From Oscillospiraceae bacterium (GTDB lineage: Bacteria; Bacillota; Clostridia; Oscillospirales; Oscillospiraceae): 52,851 nt of DNA. Made by a program: the position numbers and the translations under genes. Every line of letters starts with the position of its first letter. Position 1 is the first letter of the stretch. The stretch is from NCBI GenBank assembly GCA_017938625.1, contig JAGBBD010000041.1:1-52851 (forward strand), read 5' to 3'. The notes under the pieces were generated by a model that worked only from the letters and a program-made list of their open reading frames with translations, was not told the origin of the DNA and did no database searches. Positions 7,694 through 16,437 of this stretch are shown in pieces.

Positions 7694-7722
7694 TTGAAAA
7701 ATTGCCAAAGACGATGTATTAT
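7694..7722 (+). promoter_or_regulatory. Promoter of PucR-type regulator / ftsEX region
   Basis: TTGAAA at 7694-7699 and TATTAT at 7717-7722 with a 17-bp spacer, followed after about 55 bases by the regulator start codon. The A-rich curved region lies directly upstream and could act as an UP element. Confidence 0.65.
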
Positions 7723-7776
7723 GTCAATAAGGCTTTGTGAAAAACTACTGTGTACAATTTTAAGGGAGGGCGTTTT

Positions 7777-8871
7777 ATGTCCAGCCGTACATTTCAGAGT
7801 GTGATCGTTCAGATGAAAGAAGCGACCGATCGTGTGATCGGTGTCATCGATGCAGAAGGCAATGTGATCTCCTGCAGCGATACTGCCATGATCGGAGAGA
7901 AGTGGCCCGAAGCGGTGCTGCGTCTGAATAACGCACCGGATTCTCTGGTGGTCGCCGATAAGCGCACCATGAAGCCCTTGATCAGCTGGGGTGTCTATTT
8001 TGATTATGCGGTTTTTGTCGAAGGTGAAGATGAAACGGCAAAGAGCGTCTGCTTGATGGCACACGTTGCGCTCAGCGGCGCCAAGACCTATTACGAAGAA
8101 AAGCACGACAAGGGTACCTTTGTCAAAAACATCATCACCGATAATATCCTGTCCGGTGATATCTATATCCGCGCAAAGGAACTGCACTTTACCACCGATC
8201 TGCCCAGAGCAGTTCTGCTCATTCGACAGGTCGGCCGTGCGGATGTTGCTGCCGTAGATGTGCTGCAGGGCATGTTCCCGGATAAGCAGCAGGATTTTGT
8301 GCTCAATATCAATGAGACCGATATTGCTGTTATCAAGCAGATGACTCCCGGTATGGATACTCAGGAACTGGTGAAGCTGGCACAGAACATTGAAGATACG
8401 CTCAAAACAGAACTGTTCATCAAGACTGTCATCGGCATCTCTACTGTGGCAGGTCACCTGCGTGAGCTGTCCGATGCCTATAAAGAGGCACAGACTGCCA
8501 TCGAGGTCGGCAAGGTCTTCGATACGGAGAAGAGCATCATGACCTACGAGAATCTCGGTATCGGCAGACTGATCTATCAGCTGCCTACCACTCTGTGCGA
8601 GATCTTCCTGTCTGAAGTGTTCAAGAAGAATTCCATCGATTCTCTGGATCAGGAGACTCTTTTCACCATCAACAAGTTCTTTGAAAACAATCTGAACGTG
8701 TCCGAAACGTCCAGAAAGCTGTTTGTTCACAGAAATACTCTTGTCTATCGTCTGGAAAAGATCAAAAAGCTCACAGGGCTTGATTTGCGTGAGTTTGACC
8801 ATGCCATTATTTTCAAAGTGGCACTCATGGTCAAGAAATACCTTTCGTCCCGGGAGAACCGTCTGATCTGA
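7777..8871 (+). CDS. PucR/CdaR-type transcriptional regulator
   Basis: A 364-residue cytoplasmic protein. The C-terminal 60 residues (FFENNLNVSETSRKLFVHR, then NTLVYRLEKIKKLTGLDLRE) are the PucR/CdaR helix-turn-helix, in which the recognition helix carries HRNTLVYRL. The N-terminal half (VIGVIDAEGNVISCSDTA) resembles the sugar-diacid-recognition or PAS-like sensor of the CdaR group; no ligand can be named. Start at 7777: AAGGGAGG is 8 bases upstream. The gene precedes ftsE by 25 bp with no terminator between, so the division genes may be co-transcribed with it; whether it regulates them is not shown. Confidence 0.82.
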   Translation: MSSRTFQSVIVQMKEATDRVIGVIDAEGNVISCSDTAMIGEKWPEAVLRLNNAPDSLVVADKRTMKPLISWGVYFDYAVFVEGEDETAKSVCLMAHVALSGAKTYYEEKHDKGTFVKNIITDNILSGDIYIRAKELHFTTDLPRAVLLIRQVGRADVAAVDVLQGMFPDKQQDFVLNINETDIAVIKQMTPGMDTQELVKLAQNIEDTLKTELFIKTVIGISTVAGHLRELSDAYKEAQTAIEVGKVFDTEKSIMTYENLGIGRLIYQLPTTLCEIFLSEVFKKNSIDSLDQETLFTINKFFENNLNVSETSRKLFVHRNTLVYRLEKIKKLTGLDLREFDHAIIFKVALMVKKYLSSRENRLI

Positions 8872-8896
8872 CATCCCGGGTGTATCGGAGAGAATT

Positions 8897-9586
8897 ATGA
8901 TTGAATTTAGAAATGTCTATAAGGTCTATGAACCGGGCACTCGTGCGCTCAATGGTGTATCTTTGAAGATCGAAGACGGGGAGTTCGTGTTTCTGGTCGG
9001 GCCTTCCGGCTCTGGCAAGTCTACGATTATCAAGATCTTGACTGCTGAGCTGCAGCCCACATCCGGCAGTGTGTTCGTCAACGGATTTACGCTGGAAAAA
9101 ATTCGCCGCAGCGCTGTTCCTTATATGAGAAGAACGCTTGGTGTTATCTTCCAGGATTTCCGCTTGATCGAGAACAAGTCTGTCTATGAGAATGTGGCAT
9201 TTGCCATGCGCGTGATCGGCGCTTCGGAAAAAGAGATCAAAAAGCGAGTTCCTTATGTGCTGGAACTGGTCGGCCTTGAAAACAAGAGCCGCCGTCTGCC
9301 CAACGAGCTTTCCGGCGGTGAGCAGCAGCGTGTTGCCATTGCAAGAGCGCTTGTCAATAACCCCAATATGATCATTGCCGACGAGCCTACGGGCAATTTG
9401 GATCCTGCCCGTTCTCTGGAGATCATGATGCTGCTGGAGCAGATCAATGCCCTCGGCACTACGGTCATGGTCGTTACCCACGCAAATCAGCTGGTCGACC
9501 GCTTCACCAAGCGTGTCATTGCCATTGACAACGGCGAGATCATCAGCGACGGAATGGATGGATATTTCGCTTATGAAGAAGAATAA
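8897..9586 (+). CDS. ftsE: Cell-division ABC transporter ATPase FtsE
   Basis: A 229-residue ABC ATPase with Walker A GPSGSGKST (about residues 36-44), signature LSGGEQQR, Walker B MIIADEPTGNLD and the switch histidine in VVTHA. FtsE binds FtsX at the membrane and uses ATP to trigger peptidoglycan hydrolases at division. The stop codon region overlaps ftsX by 14 bases, implying translational coupling. The M23 peptidase two genes on is the likely hydrolase partner. Confidence 0.96.
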   Translation: MIEFRNVYKVYEPGTRALNGVSLKIEDGEFVFLVGPSGSGKSTIIKILTAELQPTSGSVFVNGFTLEKIRRSAVPYMRRTLGVIFQDFRLIENKSVYENVAFAMRVIGASEKEIKKRVPYVLELVGLENKSRRLPNELSGGEQQRVAIARALVNNPNMIIADEPTGNLDPARSLEIMMLLEQINALGTTVMVVTHANQLVDRFTKRVIAIDNGEIISDGMDGYFAYEEE

Positions 9587-10460
9587 TATCGGATATCTGC
9601 TGCGCGAGGGCATCCGCAGCGTATTCCTCCATGGCTTCATGTCCTTTGCTGCCATCTGGGTCACTGTGGCATGTCTGCTGATCATGGGTACGTTCAGCCT
9701 TGTGCTGTATAACCTCAATGAGATGATTCTGGATCTGGAAAAGGATAACCAGGTGTTGGTCTACATTGATGAAACGTATTCCGAGGCAGAAGCCAAGAGT
9801 GTCGGCTCACAGCTCAACATGATCGCCAACATTCATGATGCCCGTTTTATGTCCAGAGGCGAAGCGCTCAATTCTTTTGTTGCCGAGCAGCAGGATGAGG
9901 CTTTGTTTGAAGGCCTTGACAGCTCCACCTTCCGTGATCGGTTTGTGGTGTCTATGGAAAACAACGATCTGATGAAGCAGACCTGCGAAGAGATCAAAAA
10001 GATCGAAGGTGTCTCGGATGTGCAGGCGCACTATGAGATCGCAGAAGGCTTCCAGATGATCCAGCGTATGTTGAACATTGCCTCTATGATCATCATTGCG
10101 GTTTTGTTCGTTGTATCTGTGCTGATCATTTCCAACACGGTCAAGCTTGCCATGTATGACCGCAAGGAAGAGATCTCTATCATGAAGATGGTCGGTGCTA
10201 CCAACGGTTTTATCCGCTGGCCCTTTGTGGTGGAGGGATTCATCCTCGGCTTTGTGGCATCTGTGCTTGCCTTCTTCCTGCAGTGGGGTCTGTATAATTT
10301 CCTTGAGAATCAGATCACTTCTCTGGACACCCTGCATCTGTTCACCATGGTACCTTTTGTGGAAGTGGTGGAACTGGTGGCAGTGTGTTATGCGGCAGTG
10401 GGCTTCTTTGTCGGTGTGTTCGGCAGCTTGCTGTCTATTCGCAAATTCTTGAAGGTGTGA
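9573..10460 (+). CDS. ftsX: Cell-division permease-like protein FtsX
   Basis: A 295-residue protein with one membrane segment near residues 22-45 (AAIWVTVACLLIMGTFSLVL), an extracellular domain of about 120 residues, then three membrane segments in the C-terminal half (starting at MIIIAVLFVVSVLIISNTV) with the FtsX-type cytoplasmic motif MYDRKEEISIMKMVGAT. This is the FtsX topology. It starts inside the end of ftsE (ATG at 9573). FtsX passes the FtsE ATPase signal to an outside coiled-coil hydrolase; such a protein is encoded next. Confidence 0.96.
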   Translation: MKKNNIGYLLREGIRSVFLHGFMSFAAIWVTVACLLIMGTFSLVLYNLNEMILDLEKDNQVLVYIDETYSEAEAKSVGSQLNMIANIHDARFMSRGEALNSFVAEQQDEALFEGLDSSTFRDRFVVSMENNDLMKQTCEEIKKIEGVSDVQAHYEIAEGFQMIQRMLNIASMIIIAVLFVVSVLIISNTVKLAMYDRKEEISIMKMVGATNGFIRWPFVVEGFILGFVASVLAFFLQWGLYNFLENQITSLDTLHLFTMVPFVEVVELVAVCYAAVGFFVGVFGSLLSIRKFLKV

Positions 10461-10489
10461 TCCTTCGTCTTATAATTTAGGAGTTATCT

Positions 10490-11758
10490 ATGAGATCAAC
10501 GAACCACAAAGACAAACGAGCCGTTATGACTCGAATCGTCTGTCTTCTTCTGTGTGTACTGATGGTCGGTGGTCTGGTCACATCAGCATTGCTGATCATG
10601 GTCTCCGGTGCCGGTTCTGCCGAAATTCGAAAAGAACTCGACGCTCTCAAATCTCAGGCAAACGAGATCGCAGCGCAGGGCGCTGCCTTGGAAAAGGAAT
10701 TGTCCGAAAATAAAAGCGAGACTCAGACGACCATTGAGAAAAAAGTGGCGATCGATCAGCGAATCAGCGTCACAGAAGCAGAAATTCAAAATATCAACCA
10801 ACAGATCAAGCAGTATAATCTCTTGATCGCGGAAAAGCAGACGGAACTGGAGGCTTCACAGGAAGACCTCGCACAGATGAATGCTCGCTATAAAGCGCGC
10901 ATCCGCGCCATGGAGGAGTCCGGCAAGGTATCTTACTGGTCTATCCTCTTCAAGGCAAACAGCTTTTCCGATCTTCTCAGCCGGATCGACAGTATTCAGG
11001 AGATCGCTCAGGCAGATCAGCTGATGCTGGCGCAGATGAAGGAACTGTCTGTGCAGATCGAAGCAGACAGACAGGAACTGGAAACGGAGCTTGCTGCCCA
11101 GGAGGATGCAAAGGTAGCTCTGGCTGACATGGAGCAGACATTGCAGCTGCAGAGAGAAGAAGCTGATGCGCTTCTCATCCAACTGGCAGAGGCATATAAC
11201 GAACTTTCCGAAGAGTATCTTGCCAATGCGGCAAGAGAGGAAGAGCTGCAGAAGGAAATGATCCAGGTGCAGCTGGCATATGAGGCGGCTCTGTCTGCTG
11301 AGCAGAAAGCAGCGCTTGCGCAGCAGAACAAGAATAACGTGGCAGGCGGCGGAACGGTTTCCGGCGGCGGCTCCGGCTTTTCTTCTCCGCTGAATTATCT
11401 GACAGTTACCTGTGCGTTTGGCCCTCGCATTCATCCGTTATGGGGAACCAAGAGCAACCACACCGGTGTGGATCTTGCAGCCAATCAGGGTGATCCCATC
11501 TATGCTATCGCCTCCGGCACTGTTACGGCGGCTGGCTATAGTGATGCCTATGGTTATAATGTGACCATCTCTCACGGTAATGGCTACGGCAGCATGTATG
11601 CGCATATGACCAACTACACGGTTTCTGTCGGTCAATCTGTTTCTCAGGGACAGGTCATCGGCTATGTCGGCTCCACCGGTTGGTCTACGGGCCCGCATCT
11701 GCACTTTGAGATCTATGTTAACGGTGCACCTGTCAATCCCATGCGTTATATTGGCTAA
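10490..11758 (+). CDS. Coiled-coil M23 peptidoglycan hydrolase (EnvC/PcsB-like role)
   Basis: A 422-residue exported protein: basic N-terminus and one hydrophobic signal/anchor segment (about 15-40), a long coiled coil (about 45-275, rich in E, Q, K, A), a glycine-rich linker, and a C-terminal LytM/M23 domain from about residue 300. The zinc ligands are visible in HTGVDLAA and in GPHLHFEIYVNG, with SHGNGYGSMYAHM between. M23 enzymes cut peptide cross-links in the cell wall. A coiled coil plus hydrolase directly behind ftsEX is the classic arrangement in which FtsX activates the hydrolase. A ribosome site AGGAG precedes the ATG. Confidence 0.92.
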   Translation: MRSTNHKDKRAVMTRIVCLLLCVLMVGGLVTSALLIMVSGAGSAEIRKELDALKSQANEIAAQGAALEKELSENKSETQTTIEKKVAIDQRISVTEAEIQNINQQIKQYNLLIAEKQTELEASQEDLAQMNARYKARIRAMEESGKVSYWSILFKANSFSDLLSRIDSIQEIAQADQLMLAQMKELSVQIEADRQELETELAAQEDAKVALADMEQTLQLQREEADALLIQLAEAYNELSEEYLANAAREEELQKEMIQVQLAYEAALSAEQKAALAQQNKNNVAGGGTVSGGGSGFSSPLNYLTVTCAFGPRIHPLWGTKSNHTGVDLAANQGDPIYAIASGTVTAAGYSDAYGYNVTISHGNGYGSMYAHMTNYTVSVGQSVSQGQVIGYVGSTGWSTGPHLHFEIYVNGAPVNPMRYIG

Positions 11759-11769
11759 TATGGAAAACG

Positions 11770-11799
11770 AACAGCGTGTCAAGAAATTGGCACGCTGTT
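11770..11799 (+). other. Intergenic hairpin before ctpA
   Basis: AACAGCGTGTC and GGCACGCTGTT form an 11-bp stem (one G-U pair) with an eight-base loop, ending 20 bases before the ctpA start. No T-run follows, so it is more likely an RNA processing or stability element, or a weak attenuator, than a terminator. Confidence 0.5.
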
Positions 11800-11819
11800 G
11801 CGATTGAAAGGCAGATTTT

Positions 11820-13001
11820 ATGAACAAACTTTTCAAATGGCTTCTGGGCATTCTGGCTCTTCTGATCGTAGTGTGTCTGACATTTACTATCACTGTAGGA
11901 TGGATGCGCACACGCTATATGACATCTATGTCCGATGATGCTGTGAAATACAAAATGCAGCAGGTCGATCGTTTGCTCAACACCTATTTTATAGATGAGT
12001 ATGATGCATCTGCTGTGGAGCAGGCAGCCGCGGACGGAGCTGCTGCCGCTATGATCACGGCAACAGGTGACCGTTGGAGCTACTATATCAGTCAGGCAGA
12101 TATGCAGGCATATGAGGAGCAGATGACCAACTCCTATGTTGGTATCGGTGTGGTCATTCAGGAAGTGGATAAAGGCATGGAAGTCATGTCCGTCACAGCC
12201 GGAAGTCCGGCAGAAGAGGTTGGTATCCAAATCGGAGATATCTGCACCGCGGTTGAAGGGCAGGAAACTTCGGAACTTGGCATGGATGCCACCCAGAAAC
12301 TTGTCCGCGGTGAAGAAGGGACAACGGTCAATATGCGCTTTCTGCGTGGAGAGCAGGAGTTTGATGTAACAGTCGAGCGGCGCGCCATTATTACCGATGT
12401 GGCGACTTTTGAAATGCTGGATGATATTGCCCTCATTACCATCAAAAACTTTGATTATCATTGTGCCGAACAGACCATTTCCTGTATGGAAGATGCTTTG
12501 GAACAGGGCGCACAGGCGCTGCTGTTTGATGTTCGATTTAACGGCGGCGGTCTGAAGGATGAGATGGTGGAGATCCTGGATCTGCTCTTGCCGGAAGGCG
12601 AGGTCTTCCGCAGTGTGGACTACCGCGGTGTGGAGGAGGTCGATACCTCTGATGCAGCGCACCTGGAAATTCCTGTGGCAGTTCTTGTCAATGAGGACAG
12701 CTATTCTGCTGCCGAGTTCTTTGCAGCTGCCCTGCAGGAATATGGTGTAGCACAAGTTGTGGGAACTCAGACCGTCGGCAAGGGAAACTTCCAGTATACA
12801 CTGGAGCTGGGAGATGGCTCAGCCGTATCTTTGTCTGTCGGTAAGTACTATACTCCTAAGGGCGTCAGTATGACAGATGTGGGTGTCACCCCCGATATTT
12901 TGCAGGATCTGTCGTATGATGACAATCTGTCATTGTATTACGGCAATCTTTCCCACGAAGACGATGAGCAGCTGCAGGCAGCGCTGCAGGCTCTGAAATA
13001 A
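11820..13001 (+). CDS. ctpA: C-terminal processing peptidase, S41 family
   Basis: A 393-residue serine protease with an N-terminal membrane anchor (residues 5-30), a PDZ domain (SYVGIGVVIQEVDKGMEV ... VTAGSPAEEVGIQIGDIC) and the S41 catalytic domain. The serine lies in the NEDSYSAAEFFAAAL segment and the lysine in TVGKGNFQYTLELG. These enzymes trim or degrade exported proteins, often cell-wall hydrolases, which fits its position behind ftsEX and an M23 hydrolase. The serine motif differs from the usual NEGSASASE by reading NEDSYSAAE, but the serine is kept. Ribosome site AAAGG upstream of the ATG. Confidence 0.92.
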   Translation: MNKLFKWLLGILALLIVVCLTFTITVGWMRTRYMTSMSDDAVKYKMQQVDRLLNTYFIDEYDASAVEQAAADGAAAAMITATGDRWSYYISQADMQAYEEQMTNSYVGIGVVIQEVDKGMEVMSVTAGSPAEEVGIQIGDICTAVEGQETSELGMDATQKLVRGEEGTTVNMRFLRGEQEFDVTVERRAIITDVATFEMLDDIALITIKNFDYHCAEQTISCMEDALEQGAQALLFDVRFNGGGLKDEMVEILDLLLPEGEVFRSVDYRGVEEVDTSDAAHLEIPVAVLVNEDSYSAAEFFAAALQEYGVAQVVGTQTVGKGNFQYTLELGDGSAVSLSVGKYYTPKGVSMTDVGVTPDILQDLSYDDNLSLYYGNLSHEDDEQLQAALQALK

Positions 13002-13006
13002 ATGTC

Positions 13007-13036
13007 TTGACAGAAAGAAGTTTGCGGGACTATAAT
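13007..13036 (+). promoter_or_regulatory. greA promoter
   Basis: TTGACA at 13007-13012 and TATAAT at 13031-13036, both perfect consensus, spaced by 18 bp. Transcription is predicted to begin near 13043, 40 bases before the greA GTG. Confidence 0.88.
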
Positions 13037-13082
13037 AGTGCCTGTTGACTAAGTACTATTGTTCGTAAAGGATGGATCGTTC

Positions 13083-13553
13083 GTGGCTAAAGAAAAGATT
13101 ACCAGCGCACGGCTCAAAGAGCTGGAGGAAGAACTGCATTTTCTCAAGACCGTTCGTGAGAAGGAAGTAGCGGAGCAGATCAAGGAAGCTCGTTCCTTCG
13201 GCGACCTGTCGGAAAACAGTGAATATGATGAGGCGAAGAATGAGCAGGGCAAGCTCTACAGCCGCATTGCAGAGGTTCAGAAAATTCTGGATAATGCAGA
13301 GATCATCGAAGAAGATGAAGCAAATACCGGTTATGTTGGTCTTGGCTGCCGTGTCCGCGTTTTGGATATGGAACTGGACGAAGAAGAGGAGTACTATGTC
13401 GTTGGCTCTCAGGAAGCCGACCCCATGAACTTCCGCATTTCGGATGACTCTCCTTTCGGTCGCGCCATGATCGGTAAGACTGAGGGCGATATCGTGGAAG
13501 TGGAAGCGCCTGTCGGTACTCTGAAATTCCGCATCATCAGCATAGAAAGATAA
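13083..13553 (+). CDS. greA: Transcription elongation factor GreA
   Basis: Rescues backtracked RNA polymerase by stimulating transcript cleavage. A long N-terminal coiled coil (residues 10-75) contains ARSFGDLSENSEYDEAKNEQ, the tip motif with the acidic pair that reaches the polymerase active site, followed by the C-terminal FKBP-like domain (GCRVRVLDMEL ... SPFGRAMIGKTEGDIVEV). At 156 residues it is the usual size. I prefer the GTG at 13083 (VAKEKITSARL), since the eight residues before it are not family-like; a TTG at 13059 is the alternative. Its own consensus promoter lies just upstream. Confidence 0.94.
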   Translation: MAKEKITSARLKELEEELHFLKTVREKEVAEQIKEARSFGDLSENSEYDEAKNEQGKLYSRIAEVQKILDNAEIIEEDEANTGYVGLGCRVRVLDMELDEEEEYYVVGSQEADPMNFRISDDSPFGRAMIGKTEGDIVEVEAPVGTLKFRIISIER

Positions 13554-13631
13554 TGAATTCGCAGGGGACGTGCCTCGGTGTCGCGTGACAGCCGAAGGCC
13601 GCCCTCTTGCGTGCTTTATGGGAGAAATCTT

Positions 13632-15011
13632 ATGAGGTTGAAAATGCGTATGCTGCTGCGGCGGCTGCGGCAGCGAATCGGGCAGCTTTCCGCCATGCAG
13701 ATCATCGTTCTGGTGTTTCTGGCGATCATTCTGGCAGGTGCTCTGCTCTTGACCCTGCCCATAGCGGCAAAGAACGGACAGAGCACGCCGTTTCTGACAG
13801 CTCTGTTCACTGCCACCTCCTGTACCTGTGTAACGGGACTTTCTCTGGTGGATACCTTCACCCATTGGACTTCCTTTGGGCAGGTCGTCATGCTGCTGCT
13901 TATTCAGATTGGCGGCTTGGGATTTATGACGGTGATGACATTGTTTTTCCTTGTTGCCCGTCGCAGACTTGGTCTGAAAGAGCGTCTGATCATTGCCCAG
14001 AGCTTTGCCTTGGATAACCTCAGCGGCATTGCCGATACAGTGAAAAAAGTGCTTTGTCGTACCCTTGTGCTGGAAGCTGTCGGCGCGGTGATCCTAACCA
14101 TTCGCTTTTTATTCCAGATGCCTGTCGGACGAGCCGTCTGGTGCGGTGTGTTCCATGCAGTATCGGCGTTCTGCAATGCAGGCTTCGACATCTTTGGCGC
14201 GGTGGAGCAGGGCGGAAGCCTGATGCCTTATGTGGCAGATCCCGTGGTGAACATCACCTTGATGCTGCTGATCGTGCTGGGCGGTCTTGGCTTCTTTGTT
14301 TGGGACGATATTCTGACTGCAAAACGTCTGAAGGATCTGAGAGCGTATTCCAAGCTGATTTTGATCATCAGCGGTGTGCTGATCTTCGGCGGAGCTGCAC
14401 TTTATTGTGTGTTTGAGTGGAACAATCCTGCCACGCTTGGTGCTATGTCCATTGGCGAAAAGATACTTGCTGCGCTGTTCCAGTCTGTAACGGTGCGAAC
14501 AGCCGGTTTTTATACTGTTTCCCAAGTTGCCCTGACCGATGCGTCTGTGGCGTTGACGGATGTTTTGATGTTTATCGGCGGCGGCAGCGGTTCTACCGCA
14601 GGCGGTGCAAAGATGGCGACTGTAGCTGTCTTGCTGCTGTCTGTTCTTGCAACGGCACGGGGCAGATCCCGTGTGACCGTATTTCGCAGAACGGTCAGTG
14701 AGAGTCGGATCAAAGATGCCATGACTCTGGTGGTCATGATGTTTGTGCTCTGTCTGACAACAGGTGTGTTTCTGAGCTGTGTCAATGCCCTGCCGCTGCG
14801 TGATTGTTTCTATGAAACGATCTCTGCTTTGGCGACGGTGGGGTTGACCACGGGAATCACCCCGCAGCTGAGTGGGATCTCACATGTGATCTTGATCGTT
14901 CTGATGTTCTTTGGCAGAGTGGGTATTATGACCATCAGCCTTGGATTCCTGTTCTCTGACAGAGCGCAGGAGCGTTACCGTTATGCTGATACAAACATTC
15001 TCATTGGATAG
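13632..15011 (+). CDS. trkH: Potassium uptake channel subunit TrkH/KtrB
   Basis: A 459-residue membrane protein with the four-fold repeated M1-P-M2 layout of the Trk/Ktr/HKT superfamily. Filter-type loops can be seen at TSCTCVTGLSLVDT, SAFCNAGFDIFGAV, SVTVRTAGFYTV and SALATVGLTTGITPQ, each with the conserved glycine. Start at 13632: GGGAGA is 7 bases upstream; eighteen upstream codons in the same frame are dismissed. Followed after 11 bases by its regulatory subunit TrkA. Confidence 0.94.
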   Translation: MRLKMRMLLRRLRQRIGQLSAMQIIVLVFLAIILAGALLLTLPIAAKNGQSTPFLTALFTATSCTCVTGLSLVDTFTHWTSFGQVVMLLLIQIGGLGFMTVMTLFFLVARRRLGLKERLIIAQSFALDNLSGIADTVKKVLCRTLVLEAVGAVILTIRFLFQMPVGRAVWCGVFHAVSAFCNAGFDIFGAVEQGGSLMPYVADPVVNITLMLLIVLGGLGFFVWDDILTAKRLKDLRAYSKLILIISGVLIFGGAALYCVFEWNNPATLGAMSIGEKILAALFQSVTVRTAGFYTVSQVALTDASVALTDVLMFIGGGSGSTAGGAKMATVAVLLLSVLATARGRSRVTVFRRTVSESRIKDAMTLVVMMFVLCLTTGVFLSCVNALPLRDCFYETISALATVGLTTGITPQLSGISHVILIVLMFFGRVGIMTISLGFLFSDRAQERYRYADTNILIG

Positions 15012-15022
15012 GAGGGGCTTTT

Positions 15023-15670
15023 GTGAAAACATTTTTAGTTGCCGGTCTTGGCAGATTTGGATCTGCTGTTGCGTTAAAACTGCGTGAATTGGGAAACGAA
15101 GTCATGGTCATCGATGATGACGCGGAGATCGTACAGAGAATTGCTGATCGAGTGACCTATGCTGTAGTTGGCGATGCCAGAGATGAAGCTGTGCTGGAGT
15201 CTCTTGGTGTCAAGGATATTGACTGTGCGGTTGTTGCCATTGGCGACGATCTGGCTGCAGGGATTCTGATCACGCTGAACTTAAAATCTCTTGGTGTGCC
15301 GCAGGTCATTTGCAAAGCACGAAACGAGCAGCAGAAACGTGCACTGGAGAAGATCGGTGCAGACCGTGTGCTCATTCCGGAGCGGGAGATGGGCATCAAG
15401 CTGGCGCAAAATCTGACATCTACCAGCGTGTTGGATTATATCGAGCTGTCCAGTCAGTGCGGCATAGCTGAAATTAAGACTCCCGAACCTTGGGTCGGCA
15501 AAAACCTGCGTGATATCAATGTTCGTGTGGAATATGGCGTCAACGTCATTGCGCTGCGAAAGAATGAGCAGATTCAAGTTTCCATCTCTCCTGACTATGC
15601 GTTGCAGGCGGAGGATGTTCTGGTGATCATCGGCAGCAATGAGGAGCTGGCAGGTGTGCAGAGCTTATGA
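15023..15670 (+). CDS. trkA: Potassium uptake regulatory subunit TrkA/KtrA
   Basis: A 215-residue cytosolic RCK protein: an NAD-type Rossmann fold at the N-terminus (VAGLGRFGSAVALKLRELG with acidic VIDDD after it) and a C-terminal RCK_C domain (IAEIKTPEPWVGKNLRDINV). It forms a gating ring on TrkH and responds to nucleotides. A second ligand such as c-di-AMP at RCK_C is possible. GTG start with GGAGGGG upstream. Its stop codon overlaps the next gene (ATGATGA). Confidence 0.94.
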   Translation: MKTFLVAGLGRFGSAVALKLRELGNEVMVIDDDAEIVQRIADRVTYAVVGDARDEAVLESLGVKDIDCAVVAIGDDLAAGILITLNLKSLGVPQVICKARNEQQKRALEKIGADRVLIPEREMGIKLAQNLTSTSVLDYIELSSQCGIAEIKTPEPWVGKNLRDINVRVEYGVNVIALRKNEQIQVSISPDYALQAEDVLVIIGSNEELAGVQSL

Positions 15671-16422
15671 TGAGAGAAACAATCAGCAGCCGGAAAAACC
15701 CTCTTTTGCAGCATGTGCGGAAGCTTCTGTCCAATCGCAGCTATCGTGAAAGCTGCGGTGAGTATGCGGCAGATGGCACCAAGCTGCTGGAAGAGGCGAT
15801 CAAGTGGATCCCGGAGCAGCTGCGGACTGTCCTGCTCACGCAAAAAGCCTGTGTGGAGAATATTCCGTCCCATGTTCGGGTGGTGGAGATTCCGGACGAT
15901 GTCATGGCGCAGATCTCTCCTATGGAAACGCCCCAGGGGGCGCTGTTTGTCTGTGCCCTTCCTCAAAGTCAGCCACCGCGTCTGGACGACCGTTGTCTGA
16001 TCCTGGACGGGATCCAGGATCCCGGCAATCTTGGTACGATACTTCGTACTGCTGATGCCCTTGAGATCCCGGTGATCTTGACTCCCGGATGTGCAGATGC
16101 CTATAGTCACAAGACAGTTCGCGCTTCCATGGGTGCTGTGTTTCGCAGTGCGCCTCATTGGGCGCAGCAGGAGCAGATCGTGGAACTTTGCAAAAAGCAG
16201 AACATACCCCTGTATGTGACTGCGCTGTCTGAGCGAGCGGTAGATCTTCGAAAAGCAGATCTGACAAAAGCTGCCATGGTGATCGGCAGCGAGGGTCGAG
16301 GAGTCGGTACGTACTTTCTTGACCATGCAGACAGAGAGTTGATCATCCCTATGAACAGCCGATGTGAATCTCTGAATGCCGCTGTAGCTGCAACCATTGT
16401 TATGTGGGAAATGAAACGATAG
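15667..16422 (+). CDS. SpoU/TrmH-family RNA 2'-O-methyltransferase
   Basis: A 251-residue SPOUT-class methylase. An N-terminal substrate-binding region (MRETISSRKNPLLQHVRKLL) precedes the three SpoU motifs: NLGTILRTADALEIP, MVIGSEGRGV and IPMNSRCESLNAAVAATIV. Such enzymes methylate ribose in rRNA or tRNA using S-adenosylmethionine; the target (RlmB- or YsgA-like 23S rRNA) is not decided by the sequence. Overlaps the end of trkA by four bases. Confidence 0.9.
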   Translation: MMRETISSRKNPLLQHVRKLLSNRSYRESCGEYAADGTKLLEEAIKWIPEQLRTVLLTQKACVENIPSHVRVVEIPDDVMAQISPMETPQGALFVCALPQSQPPRLDDRCLILDGIQDPGNLGTILRTADALEIPVILTPGCADAYSHKTVRASMGAVFRSAPHWAQQEQIVELCKKQNIPLYVTALSERAVDLRKADLTKAAMVIGSEGRGVGTYFLDHADRELIIPMNSRCESLNAAVAATIVMWEMKR

Positions 16423-16437
16423 AAAGGAGATGTGCCC

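Noticed and set aside
7534-8874. 446-codon leftward frame opposite the PucR-type gene
   Set aside because: Antisense shadow; composition (rich in H, D, Q) and absence of a ribosome site fit a mirror of a coding strand.
11770-11799. Terminator between the M23 gene and ctpA
   Set aside because: The hairpin is good but no T-run follows and the ctpA ribosome site lies close; kept only as a hairpin.
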